Part shown: one piece after another, positions 46,301-56,090 of the stretch
Layout: each line of letters opens with the position of its first letter
How positions within the stretch are numbered: the first letter of the stretch is position 1
NCBI GenBank assembly: GCA_963800505.1
Contig: CAWDBL010000007.1
Coordinates: forward strand, 62,001-126,000
Source of the DNA: Fodinibacter sp963800505
GTDB lineage: Bacteria; Actinomycetota; Actinomycetes; Actinomycetales; Dermatophilaceae
Direction of reading: 5' to 3'
DNA: 64,000 bases
Notes under the pieces: generated by a model
The model's input: the letters and a program-made list of their open reading frames with translations, nothing else
Told to the model about the DNA's origin: nothing
Databases searched by the model: none
Position numbers and translations under genes: made by a program

Positions 46301-48547
46301 GAACCGGTCGTAGCCGGGGAAGGCCGAGGCGAAGATGACGCCGGTCTCGTCGCGCAGCGCCTCGGGCAGGCCCCAGCGGTCGGGCAGCTGGGTGCCCAGC
46401 GTCGTCGTCTTGTAGCTCATGACGAGCGGGATGCCGGCGTCGCGCAGGGCGTCGAAGCCGGCGCCGATCGCCATCCGGGTCGTCGTGTCGAGGGCCTCGT
46501 CGCGCGCCGTGTCGACCCCGAACTGGGCGACGACGTCGAGCGGCGCGTGGACCCCGGCGAGCTTGATGACGTCGGCGGGGTCGTCGATCGTCGCGAAGCT
46601 GCCGGCCCCTGAGGCGGCGTCCTTGACCAGCCGGGTGATGCGCATGTCGGCCATCCGCTGCCGGGTGCCCTCACTCAGCACGCTGATGAAGTTCTGGCCG
46701 GACAGGATGCGGGCGACGTTGTCGTCGGCGAAGGTCTGCTCGGTGCCGGGCAGGCCGAGGGCGGCGCCGGTGACGACGACGGGCTCGAGGGCCGGCAGCG
46801 CGCCCGGTGCGGCCGCCTGGGGCTGGGGGCTCGGCGCCGGGGGCGCGCTCGGCCGCGGACCGGCGACACCGGTGCCGCCGAACACGTGCATCCCCTTCTC
46901 GAGCACGTCGGCGAAGAGCAGCCCGAGCTCGCGGATCGTGGCGTCGTCGGCACCGGTCTGGGCCTGCGGTCGCTGCACCTCGGCGGTCATGCTCGCGCTC
47001 CGATTCCCGGTGCCGTTCGCGGTGCTGCTGACATGGCTGGCGTCCTCGTCCTCTCGGGGCAGGGCGGCACTCGAGCGGTCGAGGCCCACGCCTGCGGCAT
47101 ACAGGCCGCACAGGGCCTGGTTGAAGGCCACGTCGTCCGCGACCTTCGGGTGGTTGGTGAAGAGCGCGACGACGTCGTCGTGCTCGGAGCCGAGGACGTC
47201 CTCGACGAAGCCGTGCAGTGCCTTCTTCGGGCCCACCTCGATGAAGACCCGGGCACCGGCGCCGTAGAGCGTCTCCAGGCCCTTGACGAACTGCACGGGC
47301 GAGGCGATCTGGCGGCCGGCGAACTCCAGCACGGTCTCGGCGGTCGCACCCGCCGGGTAGAAGTCGCCCGTCACGTTGGCGACGACCGGCTTGGTGGGCG
47401 CCCTCAGCTCGAGCCGACGCAGGGCGTCGACGAACGGCCCGGATGCCGGCGCGACGATCGAGGTGTGGAAGGCGTGGCTGACCGGGATCCGCGTGGCGGT
47501 GAAGCCCTCGGCGGTGAACCGCTCGATGATCCGCTCGACGGCGTCGGTGGCACCGCCGACGACCGCCTGGCTGGTGCTGTTGATGTTGGCGATGACGACG
47601 TAGCCGTCGGCCGTGTCGACGATGCGTTGGATGTCGGCCATCGGGGCGAACACGGCCGCCATCGCGCCGTTGTCCGCCATCGACACCTTGGTCATCTCGC
47701 GGCCCCGGGCACTGACGGCCTCGAGGGCGCTCGGGAGGGTGAGCGCGCCGGCGGCGACCAGGGCGCCGTACTCGCCCAGGCTGTGGCCCATCACCATGTC
47801 CGGCTGAACGCCGTAGGCCGCGAGCAGGCGGGTCAGGGCGATGTCGACGGCCAGCACCGCGGGCTGGGTGATCTCGGTCTGCATCAGCTGCTGGTTGAGG
47901 GTCTTGACCGCGGCCGGGTCGTCGCCGTCGATGAAGATGAACGAGCTGAGCGGGCGCCCCAGCAGTGGGGTCATCACCCGGTCGGCCTCGTCGAACGTCG
48001 CTGTGACCAAGGGCTCCTCGGCTGCGAGGGTCTTGAGCATGTTGACGTACTGCGAGCCCTGCCCGGTGTAGAGGAAGGCGACCTTGGGCGCCGGGCCGCG
48101 ACCCAGGAAGATGCCCTGCTGGCGCAGCAGGCGGAACGCCGCGGGGTTGCCCGAGGCGAACGCGTTTGCGAGCTTGGTCAGCTTGGTCGTGAGGTCGGCG
48201 GCATCGGCGTGGTCGACGGCGACCCGCACGGCCGCCGACGCGAGCGCCGGGTCGGGGGCGGCGCGGGGCGGCACCACGCCGGCGCGGGCCTGGGCCAGGG
48301 CGGCCTGCACCTGGGTGGCCAGGTCGGCGTCGTCCCGACCACCGAGGACGAGTGCCCCGCGCAGCGGAGCCTTCGCCCCGGTCGCCGAGCCGGCGGGGGC
48401 AGCGGCAGGGGCCGATGCCGAGCCGGGCACCTCGGCCGACGCGAAGCTGCGCGCCGGCGGGCGGTGCCGGCCGGGGACGTGCTCCTCGACGACGACGTGG
48501 AAGTTGGTGCCCCCGAACCCGAACGCGCTGACGCCGCCGCGGCGCAC
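40361..48547 (-). CDS. Pfa-like multidomain synthase, main part: AT-KS-6xACP-KR-DH
   Basis: A 2728-codon frame forming about 86 percent of an iterative type I synthase. In order: the end of the first ketosynthase (SAFGFGGTNFHVV), an acyltransferase (residues 150-480; TGQGSQ, GHSLGEYG with S256, and VSHAFH), a second ketosynthase (585-1090; AACASATQ with C837, H984 in HETYT, H1024 in TGHAMGAG), an Ala/Pro linker, six ACPs (about 1228-1860), a ketoreductase (VLVTGAAGSIVSAI and FSSVAGRFGNQGQTDYSSAN) and a hotdog dehydratase (FLTDHRIDGTPVLPG). Tandem ACPs followed by KR and DH recall PfaA of polyunsaturated fatty acid synthases. There is no enoylreductase or thioesterase. All six ACPs read GVDTVKQAEVF, with Thr at the usual Ser. 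The upstream KS fragment is joined by a one-base frameshift, and the frame's first ATG is not a real start. Confidence 0.9.
42995..44880 (-). repeat. Six tandem ACP-coding repeats, 318-333 bp period
   Basis: Six carrier-protein units, each about 80 residues, joined by Ala/Pro-rich linkers. The Thr codons of the G-V-D-T-V-K motif begin at 44762, 44444, 44120, 43787, 43460 and 43133, giving periods of 318, 324, 333, 327 and 327 bp. Units 4, 5 and 6 are almost identical in DNA, including linkers, which points to recent duplication or gene conversion. Units 1 and 2 are the most divergent. Confidence 0.92.
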
Positions 48548-48661
48548 GTCGTTCGCCGGCTGCTCCCACGGCCGCAGCTCGGTGTTGACGGCGAACGGCA
48601 GGGTGTCCCAGTCGACGTTCGGGTTGGGCTCGCGGAAGTTCAGGCTGGGCGGCAGCTGCTT

Positions 48662-49892
48662 GGTCGTCCAGCGAGCGCACCATCTTGAACAGGCCGGCCG
48701 ACCCGGCGGCGGCCTTGAGGTGGCCGATGTTGGACTTCACCGAGCCGAGCGCGATGGAGCGCGGCGCTGCCCCGGCCGCCCCGAAGACGGTGGTCAGGCT
48801 GGTGAGCTCGGAGGCGTCACCGACCCGGGTCGAGGTGCCGTGCGCCTCGACGGCACCGGCGGTGGAGGGGTCGACCCCCGCGCGCTCCCAGGCGCGCTGC
48901 ACGGCGAGCTGCTGGCCGACGGGGTTCGGCGCGGTGATGCCCTTGCCCTTGCCGTCGGAGGAGCCACCGATGCCGATGACCACGGCGTGCACCCGGTCGC
49001 CGTCACGCTCGGCGTCCTCGAGCCGCTTGAGCACGAACAGGGCGGCGCCCTCTCCCATGACGAAACCGTCGGCCCCGGCGTCGAACGGGCGTGTCCCGGT
49101 GGCCGACAGCGCACCGATCTTGCAGAACTTCACGAAGGCGTCGACGCCCATGTTGTGGTCGATGCCGCCGGTCACGACGGCATCGAACTGGTGGTCGGCG
49201 AGGCCGCTGACGGCGGCGTTGAGCGCGGCCAGACCCGACGCGCAGGCGGCATCGGTCGTGAAGTTCATGCCGCGCAGGTTGTACAGGTTCGCGACGCGGC
49301 CCGCGATGACGTTCGCGAGCTCGCCGGGCATGGTGTCCTCGGTGATGCTGAAGATGTTGTCGAGGTAGCCGCGGCGGGTCTCCTCGAGGATCCGTTCGCG
49401 GGTGTCGGGGGCGAGCGTGGCCAGGGTGGCCGACTCCTCGAGCCGCTGCAGCATCTCGGGGAAGCGGATCCGCATGCTCGACTGGTAGTGCTTCTCGCCG
49501 CCGAGGGCGTTGCCGATGATGACGGCGACGCGGTCGCTGTCGACCGACCAGTTCGGCCAGCCGGCATCCGTGAGCGCCGCCCGGGCGGCGGAGATCGCCC
49601 AGCGCTGGCCGTCGTCCATCTGCGCCGCGACCATCGGCGGCACCGGCAGCCGCCAGGCGACCGGGTTCCAGTCGAACTCGCGCACCCAGCCGCCGATGGT
49701 GCTGTACGTCTTGTCGGCGACGCTGTGGTCCTCGTCGTAGTAAAGTCCGCGGTCCCAGCGGTCGTCCGGCGTGGTGGAGATGGAGTAGCGGCCCGCGGTG
49801 ATGTTCTGCCAGAACGCGTCGGCGCTGGGGGCGTCGGGCATGATCGCCGACATCCCGATGACGGCGATCGGATGGCTGTGGTGCTGCGTCAT
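48662..49892 (-). CDS. Pfa-like synthase, N-terminal ketosynthase part (frameshifted)
   Basis: The first 410 residues of the synthase: a beta-ketoacyl synthase (PIAVIGMSAIMPDAPSADAF; catalytic C217 in DAACASGLAAL; His in VEAHGTSTRVGD; His in SVKSNIGHLKAAAG). The sense is lost at GACGACCAAGCAG on the minus strand. Removing one C of that run gives LDDKQLPPSLNF and joins exactly to the remaining KS sequence and the downstream 2728-codon frame. If unrepaired, this frame would continue for about 665 meaningless codons to 46671. The ATG start lacks a strong ribosome site. With one base removed the whole product would be about 3176 residues. The upstream dehydrogenase gene ends 89 nt before it. Confidence 0.87.
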
Positions 49893-49981
49893 GGTGGGGT
49901 CCGAATCGGTGTGCTGTGCGGGTGGGTGGTCTGGGAGCTCCGCGTGCCGGCGTGGGTCCGGTTCGTGGAGGACGGGGTCGG

Positions 49982-51700
49982 TCAGGCGGGAGTGCGGCCG
50001 TAGAGCGTGTCGGCGACGCGGTCCATGTCGGCGAGCAGCCCGGCCTGGGCGGCGCGGATGGCGTCACTGGGGATGCCGGCCAGCCCGGCGAGCACCGGGC
50101 TGCCCGCTTCGAGGGCGCCGGCGACCCAGCGGGTGCCGTCGAGGGCGACCTTCTGCGCCGCCTCCCGGGCGAAGACCCGCGCCATCGCGGCGAGGGCCTC
50201 GCCGGTGAAGCGGGTGGGTGACTTCTCGAAGCGGCGCTCGGCCATCGCGCCATCCGCGGCCCGGGCGAACACGGCGGCCGTCTCGGCGGTCGCGATGAGC
50301 TCGCCGATGCGGAACAGCACGTGCTGGTTGCGGGTGAGCCGGCCGACGCGGCAGCAGTCGAGCACGACCGCCAGCGACTGCAGGGCCAGCGCTGCGGCGT
50401 CGGCGCCGACGACGGGGTTCGCGGTGTGCAGCGCGGACATCTCGGCGGCCAGGTCGAGGTAGTACCGGCCGCTGGACTTCAGGTGCTCCTGCCACCGCCC
50501 GCGGGCGATGGTCATCTCCATGATCTCGGAGGTGCCCTCGTAGATCGTCGTGATCCGCACGTCGCGGCGGATCTTCTCCACGACGTACGGGCGGGTGTAG
50601 CCGTACCCGCCGTGCGCCTGGATGGCGGCGTCCGCGGCGGCGTTCCCGGCCTCGGTCGCGAGGTACTTGGCGATGGCGCCCTCGGTGTTCATCGCACCGT
50701 TGTCGCCCAGCCCGCGGTCGAGCCGGTCGGCAGTGTCCTCCATGAAGGCGCGGGCGGCCTCGAGGCGCACGGCGTGCGGCACGATCAGCTTGTGGGTGAA
50801 GCCCTGCTTCTCGCTCAGCGGCCCACCGCCCTGCTCGCGCTGCACGGAGTAGGCGATGGCGCGGTCGAGGGCCTCCCAGCCGCCGCCGAGGCCGAAGGCG
50901 GCGACCATCAGGCGGGTGTAGCCGAAGACCTGCTGGGCCTGCACCAGGCCGAGGCCGGCGGTGCTGCCGACGAGGCTGTCGGCAGGCACCTCGACGTCGT
51001 CGAGGAAGAGCGAGGCGGTGTTCGACAGGCGCAGCCCGTGCTTGTCCTCGGGCGGGCCGCTGGTGAACCCGGGGGTGTCCTTGGCGACGACGAACCAGGT
51101 CGGGCCCTCGGGGGTCGCGGCCAGGATGGTGCAGAAGTCGGCGATCGAGCCGTTGGAGATCCACTGCTTGCGCCCGTTGATCCGGTACGCGGTGACGGTG
51201 CCGTCGTCGTCGGTGACCGGGGTCGCGGTGGTCGTCATCGCGCCGAGGTCGGAGCCGGCATCCGGCTCGGTGGCGCCGTAGGCGAACACCACGCCCTGCT
51301 CGGCGATGGCGCCGAGCCAGCGCTGCTTCTGCTCCTCGGTCGCCCCGACCACGATGGGGTCGGACCCCAGGAACGTCGCGAACACCGCTGTCGCGAGGCC
51401 GATGTCCTTGCGCGCCATCACCTCGCAGACCCGGTAGGAGTCGAACGCGCCGCCGTCCATGCCGCCGTACTGCTCGGGGATGAAGACGAGCTGCACGCCG
51501 AGCGTCATCGGGTCCGACATGGCGCGGACGATGTCCTCGGGGCAGCGGTCCTCGTGGTCGAGCTCGAGCGTGAGGTCGGGGGAGAGGGCGGCGTCGACGA
51601 AGTCGTCGAGCGCCTCCAGCATCAGGGTCAGGCTCGGCAGGTCGAGCCCGGCCCCGCCGAAGTGACCGGCGGACTCGGCTGCGGTGGTGGTGGCGGTCAT
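49982..51700 (-). CDS. Acyl-CoA dehydrogenase
   Basis: A 572-residue FAD enzyme that oxidises acyl thioesters to 2-enoyl thioesters and hands electrons to ETF. YGATEPDAGSDLGAM is the FAD/substrate loop, KQWISNGSIADF the second signature, QAHGGYGYTRPYVVEKIRRDVRITTIYEGTSEI the C-terminal signature, with the likely catalytic base E388 in IYEGTSE. It is longer than the 380-residue short-chain enzymes; the extra C-terminal domain of 150 residues resembles that of very-long-chain and some polyketide-associated members. It sits between etfD and the synthase on one strand, so it may act on the growing chain or on the starter. Confidence 0.92.
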   Translation of the reverse strand: MTATTTAAESAGHFGGAGLDLPSLTLMLEALDDFVDAALSPDLTLELDHEDRCPEDIVRAMSDPMTLGVQLVFIPEQYGGMDGGAFDSYRVCEVMARKDIGLATAVFATFLGSDPIVVGATEEQKQRWLGAIAEQGVVFAYGATEPDAGSDLGAMTTTATPVTDDDGTVTAYRINGRKQWISNGSIADFCTILAATPEGPTWFVVAKDTPGFTSGPPEDKHGLRLSNTASLFLDDVEVPADSLVGSTAGLGLVQAQQVFGYTRLMVAAFGLGGGWEALDRAIAYSVQREQGGGPLSEKQGFTHKLIVPHAVRLEAARAFMEDTADRLDRGLGDNGAMNTEGAIAKYLATEAGNAAADAAIQAHGGYGYTRPYVVEKIRRDVRITTIYEGTSEIMEMTIARGRWQEHLKSSGRYYLDLAAEMSALHTANPVVGADAAALALQSLAVVLDCCRVGRLTRNQHVLFRIGELIATAETAAVFARAADGAMAERRFEKSPTRFTGEALAAMARVFAREAAQKVALDGTRWVAGALEAGSPVLAGLAGIPSDAIRAAQAGLLADMDRVADTLYGRTPA

Positions 51701-51709
51701 GGTGGTCCT

Positions 51710-53932
51710 CTACTGTCCGGAGCTGGGTGTGGTGGCGGCGGTCGCGGGTTGGGGGTCGCCGAGGTCGGGGCGTACCGAGCGCAGGAGCACCTCGGCGATG
51801 TCGAGCACCTCCACCGTCTCGGCGGCGGCTCCCTCCGCCTGGCGCTGCGCCACGCCGTCGGTGAGCATGGTGACGCAGAACGGGCAGGCGGCCGTGACGA
51901 GGTCGGGGGAGAGCGCGAGGGCCTCGTCGGTGCGGTTGAGGTTGATCCGGGTGCCGAGGTCCTCGTCGAGCCACATCCGCGCGCCACCGGCGCCGCAACA
52001 GAACGCGCGCTCGCGGTTGCGCGGCATCTCGGTCAGGGTGAGCCCCGGCACCGACCCGAGCACCTCGCGGGGTGCGGCGAAGACGCGGTTGTGGCGGCCC
52101 AGGTAGCACGGGTCGTGGTAGGTGACCGACGTGGCCACCGGGGACACCGGCACCAGCCGGTGCTCGGCCACGAGCTGCGACAGCAGGGTCGTGTGGTGGA
52201 CGACCTCGTAGTGGCCACCGACCTGCGGGTACTCGTTCTTCAGGGTGTTGAAGCAGTGCGCGCAGGTGACCACGATGCGGGTGGCGCCCGCCTCGTTGAG
52301 CACCTCGACGTTGCGCTCGGCCAGCATCTGGAAGAGGTACTCGTGACCCATCCGGCGGGCGGGGTCGCCGGTGCAGGACTCGGCGTCACCCAGCACCATG
52401 AACTCCATGCCGGCCTCGTGCAGCAGCGTCGCCACGGCCCGGGCGGTGCGCTGGGCGCCCTCGTCGAGCGCACCGGCGCACCCGACCCAGTAGAGGTACT
52501 CGACGTCGTCGGGGATGGTCGTGCCGCCGTCGGCCCCGAGCACCCGCACCTCGAAGTCGAGCGGCTCGGCCCACTGCAGGCGTGCGGCGGCCCCTCGACC
52601 CCACGGGTCGGCGGCGTGCTCGAGGTTGGTGAGCATGATGCCGGCCTCCTCGGGGAAGGCGGACTCCATCAGCACCTGGTAGCGGCGCATGTCGATGATC
52701 CGGTCGACGTGCTCGATGTCGACCGGGCACTGCTCGACGCAGGCACCACAGGTGGTGCACGACCAGAGCACGTCGTTGTCGATGACCGCGCCCGGGCCCG
52801 TCGACTGGTAGGCCCCGAGGGGGTTGTCGGTGGCGTAGCCGGTGTCACCGACGAGCGGGACGTCTGCGAGGCCGGTGAGCTCGTCGCCCAGCCCCTCGCG
52901 GGCCTCCTCGGCGGCGATGAGCCACGGGCCCTTCGCCAGGGCGTGGTCCCGCAGGGTCATCACCAGCAGCTTCGGCGACAGCGGCTTGTCGGTGTTCCAG
53001 GCCGGGCACTGGCTCTGGCAGCGGCCGCACTCGGTGCAGGTGCCGAAGTCGAGCAGGCCCTTCCAGGTGAAGTCCTCCACCTTGCCCGCGCCCATCAGGT
53101 CGTCCTCGCCGGGGTCGTCGAAGTCGACGGCCGTGCCGCCGGAGTAGACCGGCAGCAGTGCCCCGAGGGCGCGCGGGCGGCGGGCCAGCGCCACGTTGGG
53201 CAGCGAGAACAGGATGTGCAGGTGCTTGCTGTAGGTGACGAACACCGTGAAGCCGAGCAGCACGGCCAGGGCCAGCAGGAGGGCGACCGTCTCGATGACC
53301 TCGTTCGCGGTCTGCCCCAACGGTTCCAGGAGGGAGGCGAACCACTGCGAGACGAACGCGCCGCGCAGGAAGGGCAGGTTGTCGGTGGTGTTGACGTCCT
53401 GGGCGTTGATCTGGGCGCCTCGGGCGAGCATCAGCGTCCACACGACGTTGACGATCATGAACAGGGTGAACCAGGCCGCGCCGAGGTGGGAGCCGAAGAA
53501 CCGCGAGGTGCGGCCGTGCTCCTTGGGCGACTCGCGCAGCCGGATGACGGTGAACGCGGCGACGGCGAGGAGGCAGAGGACGGCGAAGAGGTCCTCGACG
53601 AAGCCGAGCGCGGGCCAGTTGCCGATGACGGGGATCTGGAAGGTCGGCGAGAACAGCGCACCGAAGCCTTCGATGATGGTGAGGACGAGGACCGTGAAGC
53701 CCCAGAAGACGGCGACGTGCGCCAGCCCGGGTGCGGTCCACCGCAACAGCTTTCGCTGACCAGCGACCTCGACCACCTCGGCGCGGGCCATGTCGCCGGT
53801 CTTGCCGACACGGCCCGGCTCGATCGGCTGGGCCGAGGCGCCGATCCGGTAGAGGAACCTCAGCCGGGCGCCGGCGATGCCGAGCAGCACGACGGTCATG
53901 CCGAGTCCGAGAACCAGCCGGACAGTCGCCAT
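51710..53932 (-). CDS. etfD: EtfD-type membrane Fe-S oxidoreductase (ETF:menaquinone)
   Basis: A 740-residue membrane protein. Residues 1-250 hold about five or six helices of the nitrate reductase gamma type, which bind heme. Two 4Fe-4S ferredoxin motifs follow (CTECGRCQSQCP near 298 and CTTCGACVEQCP near 395), then two CCG domains of the heterodisulfide reductase D type (WVGCAGAL, CAHCFNTLKNEYP; HDPCYLGRHN, FCCGAGGARMW, CPFCVTML). Mycobacterial EtfD (Rv0338c) has this architecture and carries electrons from EtfBA to menaquinone in fatty acid oxidation. The ATG has AAGGAG upstream. It is directly followed by the acyl-CoA dehydrogenase gene 9 nt on. Confidence 0.92.
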   Translation of the reverse strand: MATVRLVLGLGMTVVLLGIAGARLRFLYRIGASAQPIEPGRVGKTGDMARAEVVEVAGQRKLLRWTAPGLAHVAVFWGFTVLVLTIIEGFGALFSPTFQIPVIGNWPALGFVEDLFAVLCLLAVAAFTVIRLRESPKEHGRTSRFFGSHLGAAWFTLFMIVNVVWTLMLARGAQINAQDVNTTDNLPFLRGAFVSQWFASLLEPLGQTANEVIETVALLLALAVLLGFTVFVTYSKHLHILFSLPNVALARRPRALGALLPVYSGGTAVDFDDPGEDDLMGAGKVEDFTWKGLLDFGTCTECGRCQSQCPAWNTDKPLSPKLLVMTLRDHALAKGPWLIAAEEAREGLGDELTGLADVPLVGDTGYATDNPLGAYQSTGPGAVIDNDVLWSCTTCGACVEQCPVDIEHVDRIIDMRRYQVLMESAFPEEAGIMLTNLEHAADPWGRGAAARLQWAEPLDFEVRVLGADGGTTIPDDVEYLYWVGCAGALDEGAQRTARAVATLLHEAGMEFMVLGDAESCTGDPARRMGHEYLFQMLAERNVEVLNEAGATRIVVTCAHCFNTLKNEYPQVGGHYEVVHHTTLLSQLVAEHRLVPVSPVATSVTYHDPCYLGRHNRVFAAPREVLGSVPGLTLTEMPRNRERAFCCGAGGARMWLDEDLGTRINLNRTDEALALSPDLVTAACPFCVTMLTDGVAQRQAEGAAAETVEVLDIAEVLLRSVRPDLGDPQPATAATTPSSGQ

Positions 53933-53974
53933 TGATCAGCTCCTTGCAGTGGTGCGCCCCCGGAGGGGCGCGGG

Positions 53975-54937
53975 TCAGTTGCGGCGCTTGCCGACCTCGT
54001 CGACGAGTGCCGGGAGGACGGTGTGCAGGTCGCCGACGACCCCGAAGTCCGCGATGGCGAAGATGGGGGCCTTGGGGTCCTTGTTGACCGCGACGATCGT
54101 CTTGCTCGACTGCATCCCGGCGCGGTGCTGGATCGCGCCGGACACCCCCGCGGCGAGGTACAGGTTCGGCGCGACCGTCTTGCCGGTCTGGCCGATCTGG
54201 AGGTCGTGCGACGCCCAGTGCAGGTCGCTCACCGCGCGGGTCACGCCAACGGCTCCACCCAGTGCGTCGGCGACGGCCTCGACCACGCCGAGGCCGTCCT
54301 CGGAGCCGATCCCGCGGCCGCCGGCCACGATGACCGCTGCGTCGGCGAGGTCCGGGCGGGCGCCCGCGGTCTTGGGGGTGCGGCTGGTCACCGTGGCGCC
54401 CTTCGCGCGGTCACTGAACTCGACCTCGACGTTCTCGACCCGGGGCTGCGCCGGAGCCGCCTCGGCGGCAACAGAATTGGGCATGACGGTGACGACGGGG
54501 ATGCCGCGCACCACGTCGCTGACGACGTGGAACGACCCGGCCACCACGGACTGGGTCGTGCGGACGACACCGCCCTCGGTGACCACGTCGACGGCATCCG
54601 TCACCAGGCCGCTGCCGAGGCGCACGGCCACCCGGGCGGCGACGTCCTTGCCCTCGGGGCCGGAGGTGACCAGCACGGCTGCCGGGCCGACCCGCTGGGC
54701 GATGCTGACCAGCACCTCGGCCTTGGGCACGGACAGGAACTGCTCGACCTCCGGCGCCGACGCGACGTAGACCGTCGTGGCGCCGTGCTCGCCGAGGGTG
54801 GCCACGACGTCGTCGGTGGCGACGCCGCACACGACGGCGCTCGGCTCCCCGAGGCGGCGGGCGAGGGTGAGCAGCTCCAGGGTCGCCGTGCGGACACCGC
54901 TGGGGGTGAGCTCGGCGAGGACGAGGACTTCGGACAC
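53975..54937 (-). CDS. etfA: Electron transfer flavoprotein alpha subunit
   Basis: A 320-residue subunit that binds FAD and passes electrons from acyl-CoA dehydrogenases to the quinone reductase. VLVLAELTPSGVRTATLELLTLARRLG is the N-terminal domain start. The C-terminal FAD domain has VIVAGGRGIGSEDGL, GQTGKTVAPNLYLAAGVSGAIQHRAGM and IVAVNKDPKAPIFAIADFGVVGDL, all intact. The GTG start has TAGGAG upstream. It lies between etfB and etfD in one five- or six-gene transcript with the synthase. Confidence 0.95.
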   Translation of the reverse strand: MSEVLVLAELTPSGVRTATLELLTLARRLGEPSAVVCGVATDDVVATLGEHGATTVYVASAPEVEQFLSVPKAEVLVSIAQRVGPAAVLVTSGPEGKDVAARVAVRLGSGLVTDAVDVVTEGGVVRTTQSVVAGSFHVVSDVVRGIPVVTVMPNSVAAEAAPAQPRVENVEVEFSDRAKGATVTSRTPKTAGARPDLADAAVIVAGGRGIGSEDGLGVVEAVADALGGAVGVTRAVSDLHWASHDLQIGQTGKTVAPNLYLAAGVSGAIQHRAGMQSSKTIVAVNKDPKAPIFAIADFGVVGDLHTVLPALVDEVGKRRN

Positions 54938-55035
54938 GGTGTTCTCCTACCGGTGGGCGGGTGCAGCGGCGGCGCGAGGGGCCGCCGGGCGGTGGACGGG
55001 CTGGGGGGCCGGGCCGGGGACGGTGGAACCTGACG

Positions 55036-55815
55036 TCACAGGAGGCCGCGGCCGGCGAGGAAGTCCGCGAGCTGGGCCGCCCCGGTGCCGTCGTCGACCA
55101 CGACCGTGCCGGCGGTGCGCGCCGGAGCGGGGGAGACCGAGACCACGCGGGTGCCTGATGCCGCGAGCCCGACGGAGGCCGGGTCGATGCCGAGGTCGGT
55201 GAGCGAGAGTGTGCGGATCGGCTTCTTCTTGGCCATCATGATCGCCCGGAAGGCGGGGTAGCGGGCCTCGCCGGTCTGGTCGGTGACGGACACGACGGCG
55301 GGCAGCTGGGTGCTCACCTGCTCGGTGGCGGTGTCGCCCTCGCGGGTGATCGAGACGGTCGATCCGTCGACCGACAGCGCCCCGGCGAAGGTCGCCTGGT
55401 TGATGCCGAGCCGGTCGGCCACCATCGATGGCACCACCGACATCTCGGCGTCGGTCGACGCCATGCCGGCGAGCACCAGGTCGGCGCCGAGCTGCTCGAC
55501 CGCCGTGGCGAGCACGAGCGAGGTGGCGAGGGAGTCCGAGCCGTGGATGGCGTCGTCCACGACGTGCACACCGGTGTCACCACCCATCGCCAGCGCCTTG
55601 AGCAGCCCGTCCTTGGCGCCCGGCGGACCGACGGTCAGGAAGGTGATCTCGGCGTCCAGGCCTCCTTCGACGAGGCGGACGGCCTGCTCGACGGCGTACT
55701 CGTCGAGCTCCGAGAGGCGTCCGGCGACGGCCCCTCGGTCGAGAGTGTCATCGGCCGAGAACGACCAGACGGCACTCGGCTCGGGAACGTGCTTGACCAA
55801 CACGACGATCTTCAT
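55036..55815 (-). CDS. etfB: Electron transfer flavoprotein beta subunit
   Basis: A 259-residue subunit that binds AMP and forms the ETF dimer with EtfA. MKIVVLVKHVPEPSAVWSF, LSELDEYAVEQAVRLVEGG, LVLAGMASTDAEMSVVPSMVADRLG (the ETF-beta signature) and the C-terminal RTLSLTDLG arm are present. It is the first gene of the row etfB-etfA-etfD-acyl-CoA dehydrogenase-synthase-carboxylase. Actinobacteria often have a separate etfBA pair for beta-oxidation, so this may be a dedicated or the only copy. Its upstream gap is unusually AT-rich for the window and likely holds the operon promoter. Confidence 0.95.
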   Translation of the reverse strand: MKIVVLVKHVPEPSAVWSFSADDTLDRGAVAGRLSELDEYAVEQAVRLVEGGLDAEITFLTVGPPGAKDGLLKALAMGGDTGVHVVDDAIHGSDSLATSLVLATAVEQLGADLVLAGMASTDAEMSVVPSMVADRLGINQATFAGALSVDGSTVSITREGDTATEQVSTQLPAVVSVTDQTGEARYPAFRAIMMAKKKPIRTLSLTDLGIDPASVGLAASGTRVVSVSPAPARTAGTVVVDDGTGAAQLADFLAGRGLL

Positions 55816-56034
55816 GATTGCCTGCCCTTTCGCCGCTTGCGCGGGCGTTGAGCACCCTGCACGGGCTAGCTCCTGGTGTCGACGCTATGCGAAACGGCCA
55901 TCGTGCGCGCCCCCAGACGGGCATATCGGAGGGTATTCTCCGCCACTGTTTTTCGAACTCACCAGTAACTTAGGCGGTCCGAGGGGTCCTCGAGCCGGTC
56001 AGGAACGGAGAAGCGGCCCCGCACGAACGGGCCC
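55816..56034 (-). promoter_or_regulatory. AT-rich divergent region with a possible operator for the etf-synthase operon
   Basis: The stretch around 55918-55975 is the least GC-rich part of the window (GTTTTTCGAACT, AGTAACTTAGG). It contains CGGAG-GGTATT-CTCCG, a 5-bp inverted repeat with a 6-nt spacer at about 55929-55944, and TTCGAA. These could be regulator sites. The promoter for etfB most likely lies here, but no -35/-10 pair is certain. Confidence 0.4.
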
Positions 56035-56040
56035 TAGCCT
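56035..56040 (+). promoter_or_regulatory. -10 box TAGCCT for the DUF1801 gene
   Basis: TAGCCT lies 50 nt before the ATG. The predicted leader of about 43 nt carries AGGAGG just before the start. Confidence 0.4.
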
Positions 56041-56090
56041 GACGCGGAGAGGCCGGCACCAGCCGGCCGCAGCCGAGCAGGAGGACGACG

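Noticed and set aside
46671..48661. Continuation of the first ketosynthase frame past the frameshift as a real 1073-residue protein
   Set aside because: The sequence after LDD turns into Arg/Ala/Gly-rich nonsense, while the other frame carries the expected ketosynthase end and acyltransferase.
48655..48675. Programmed ribosomal frameshift in the synthase
   Set aside because: There is no slippery heptamer, no strong Shine-Dalgarno-like stimulator at the right distance and no obvious pseudoknot; a simple insertion explains it.
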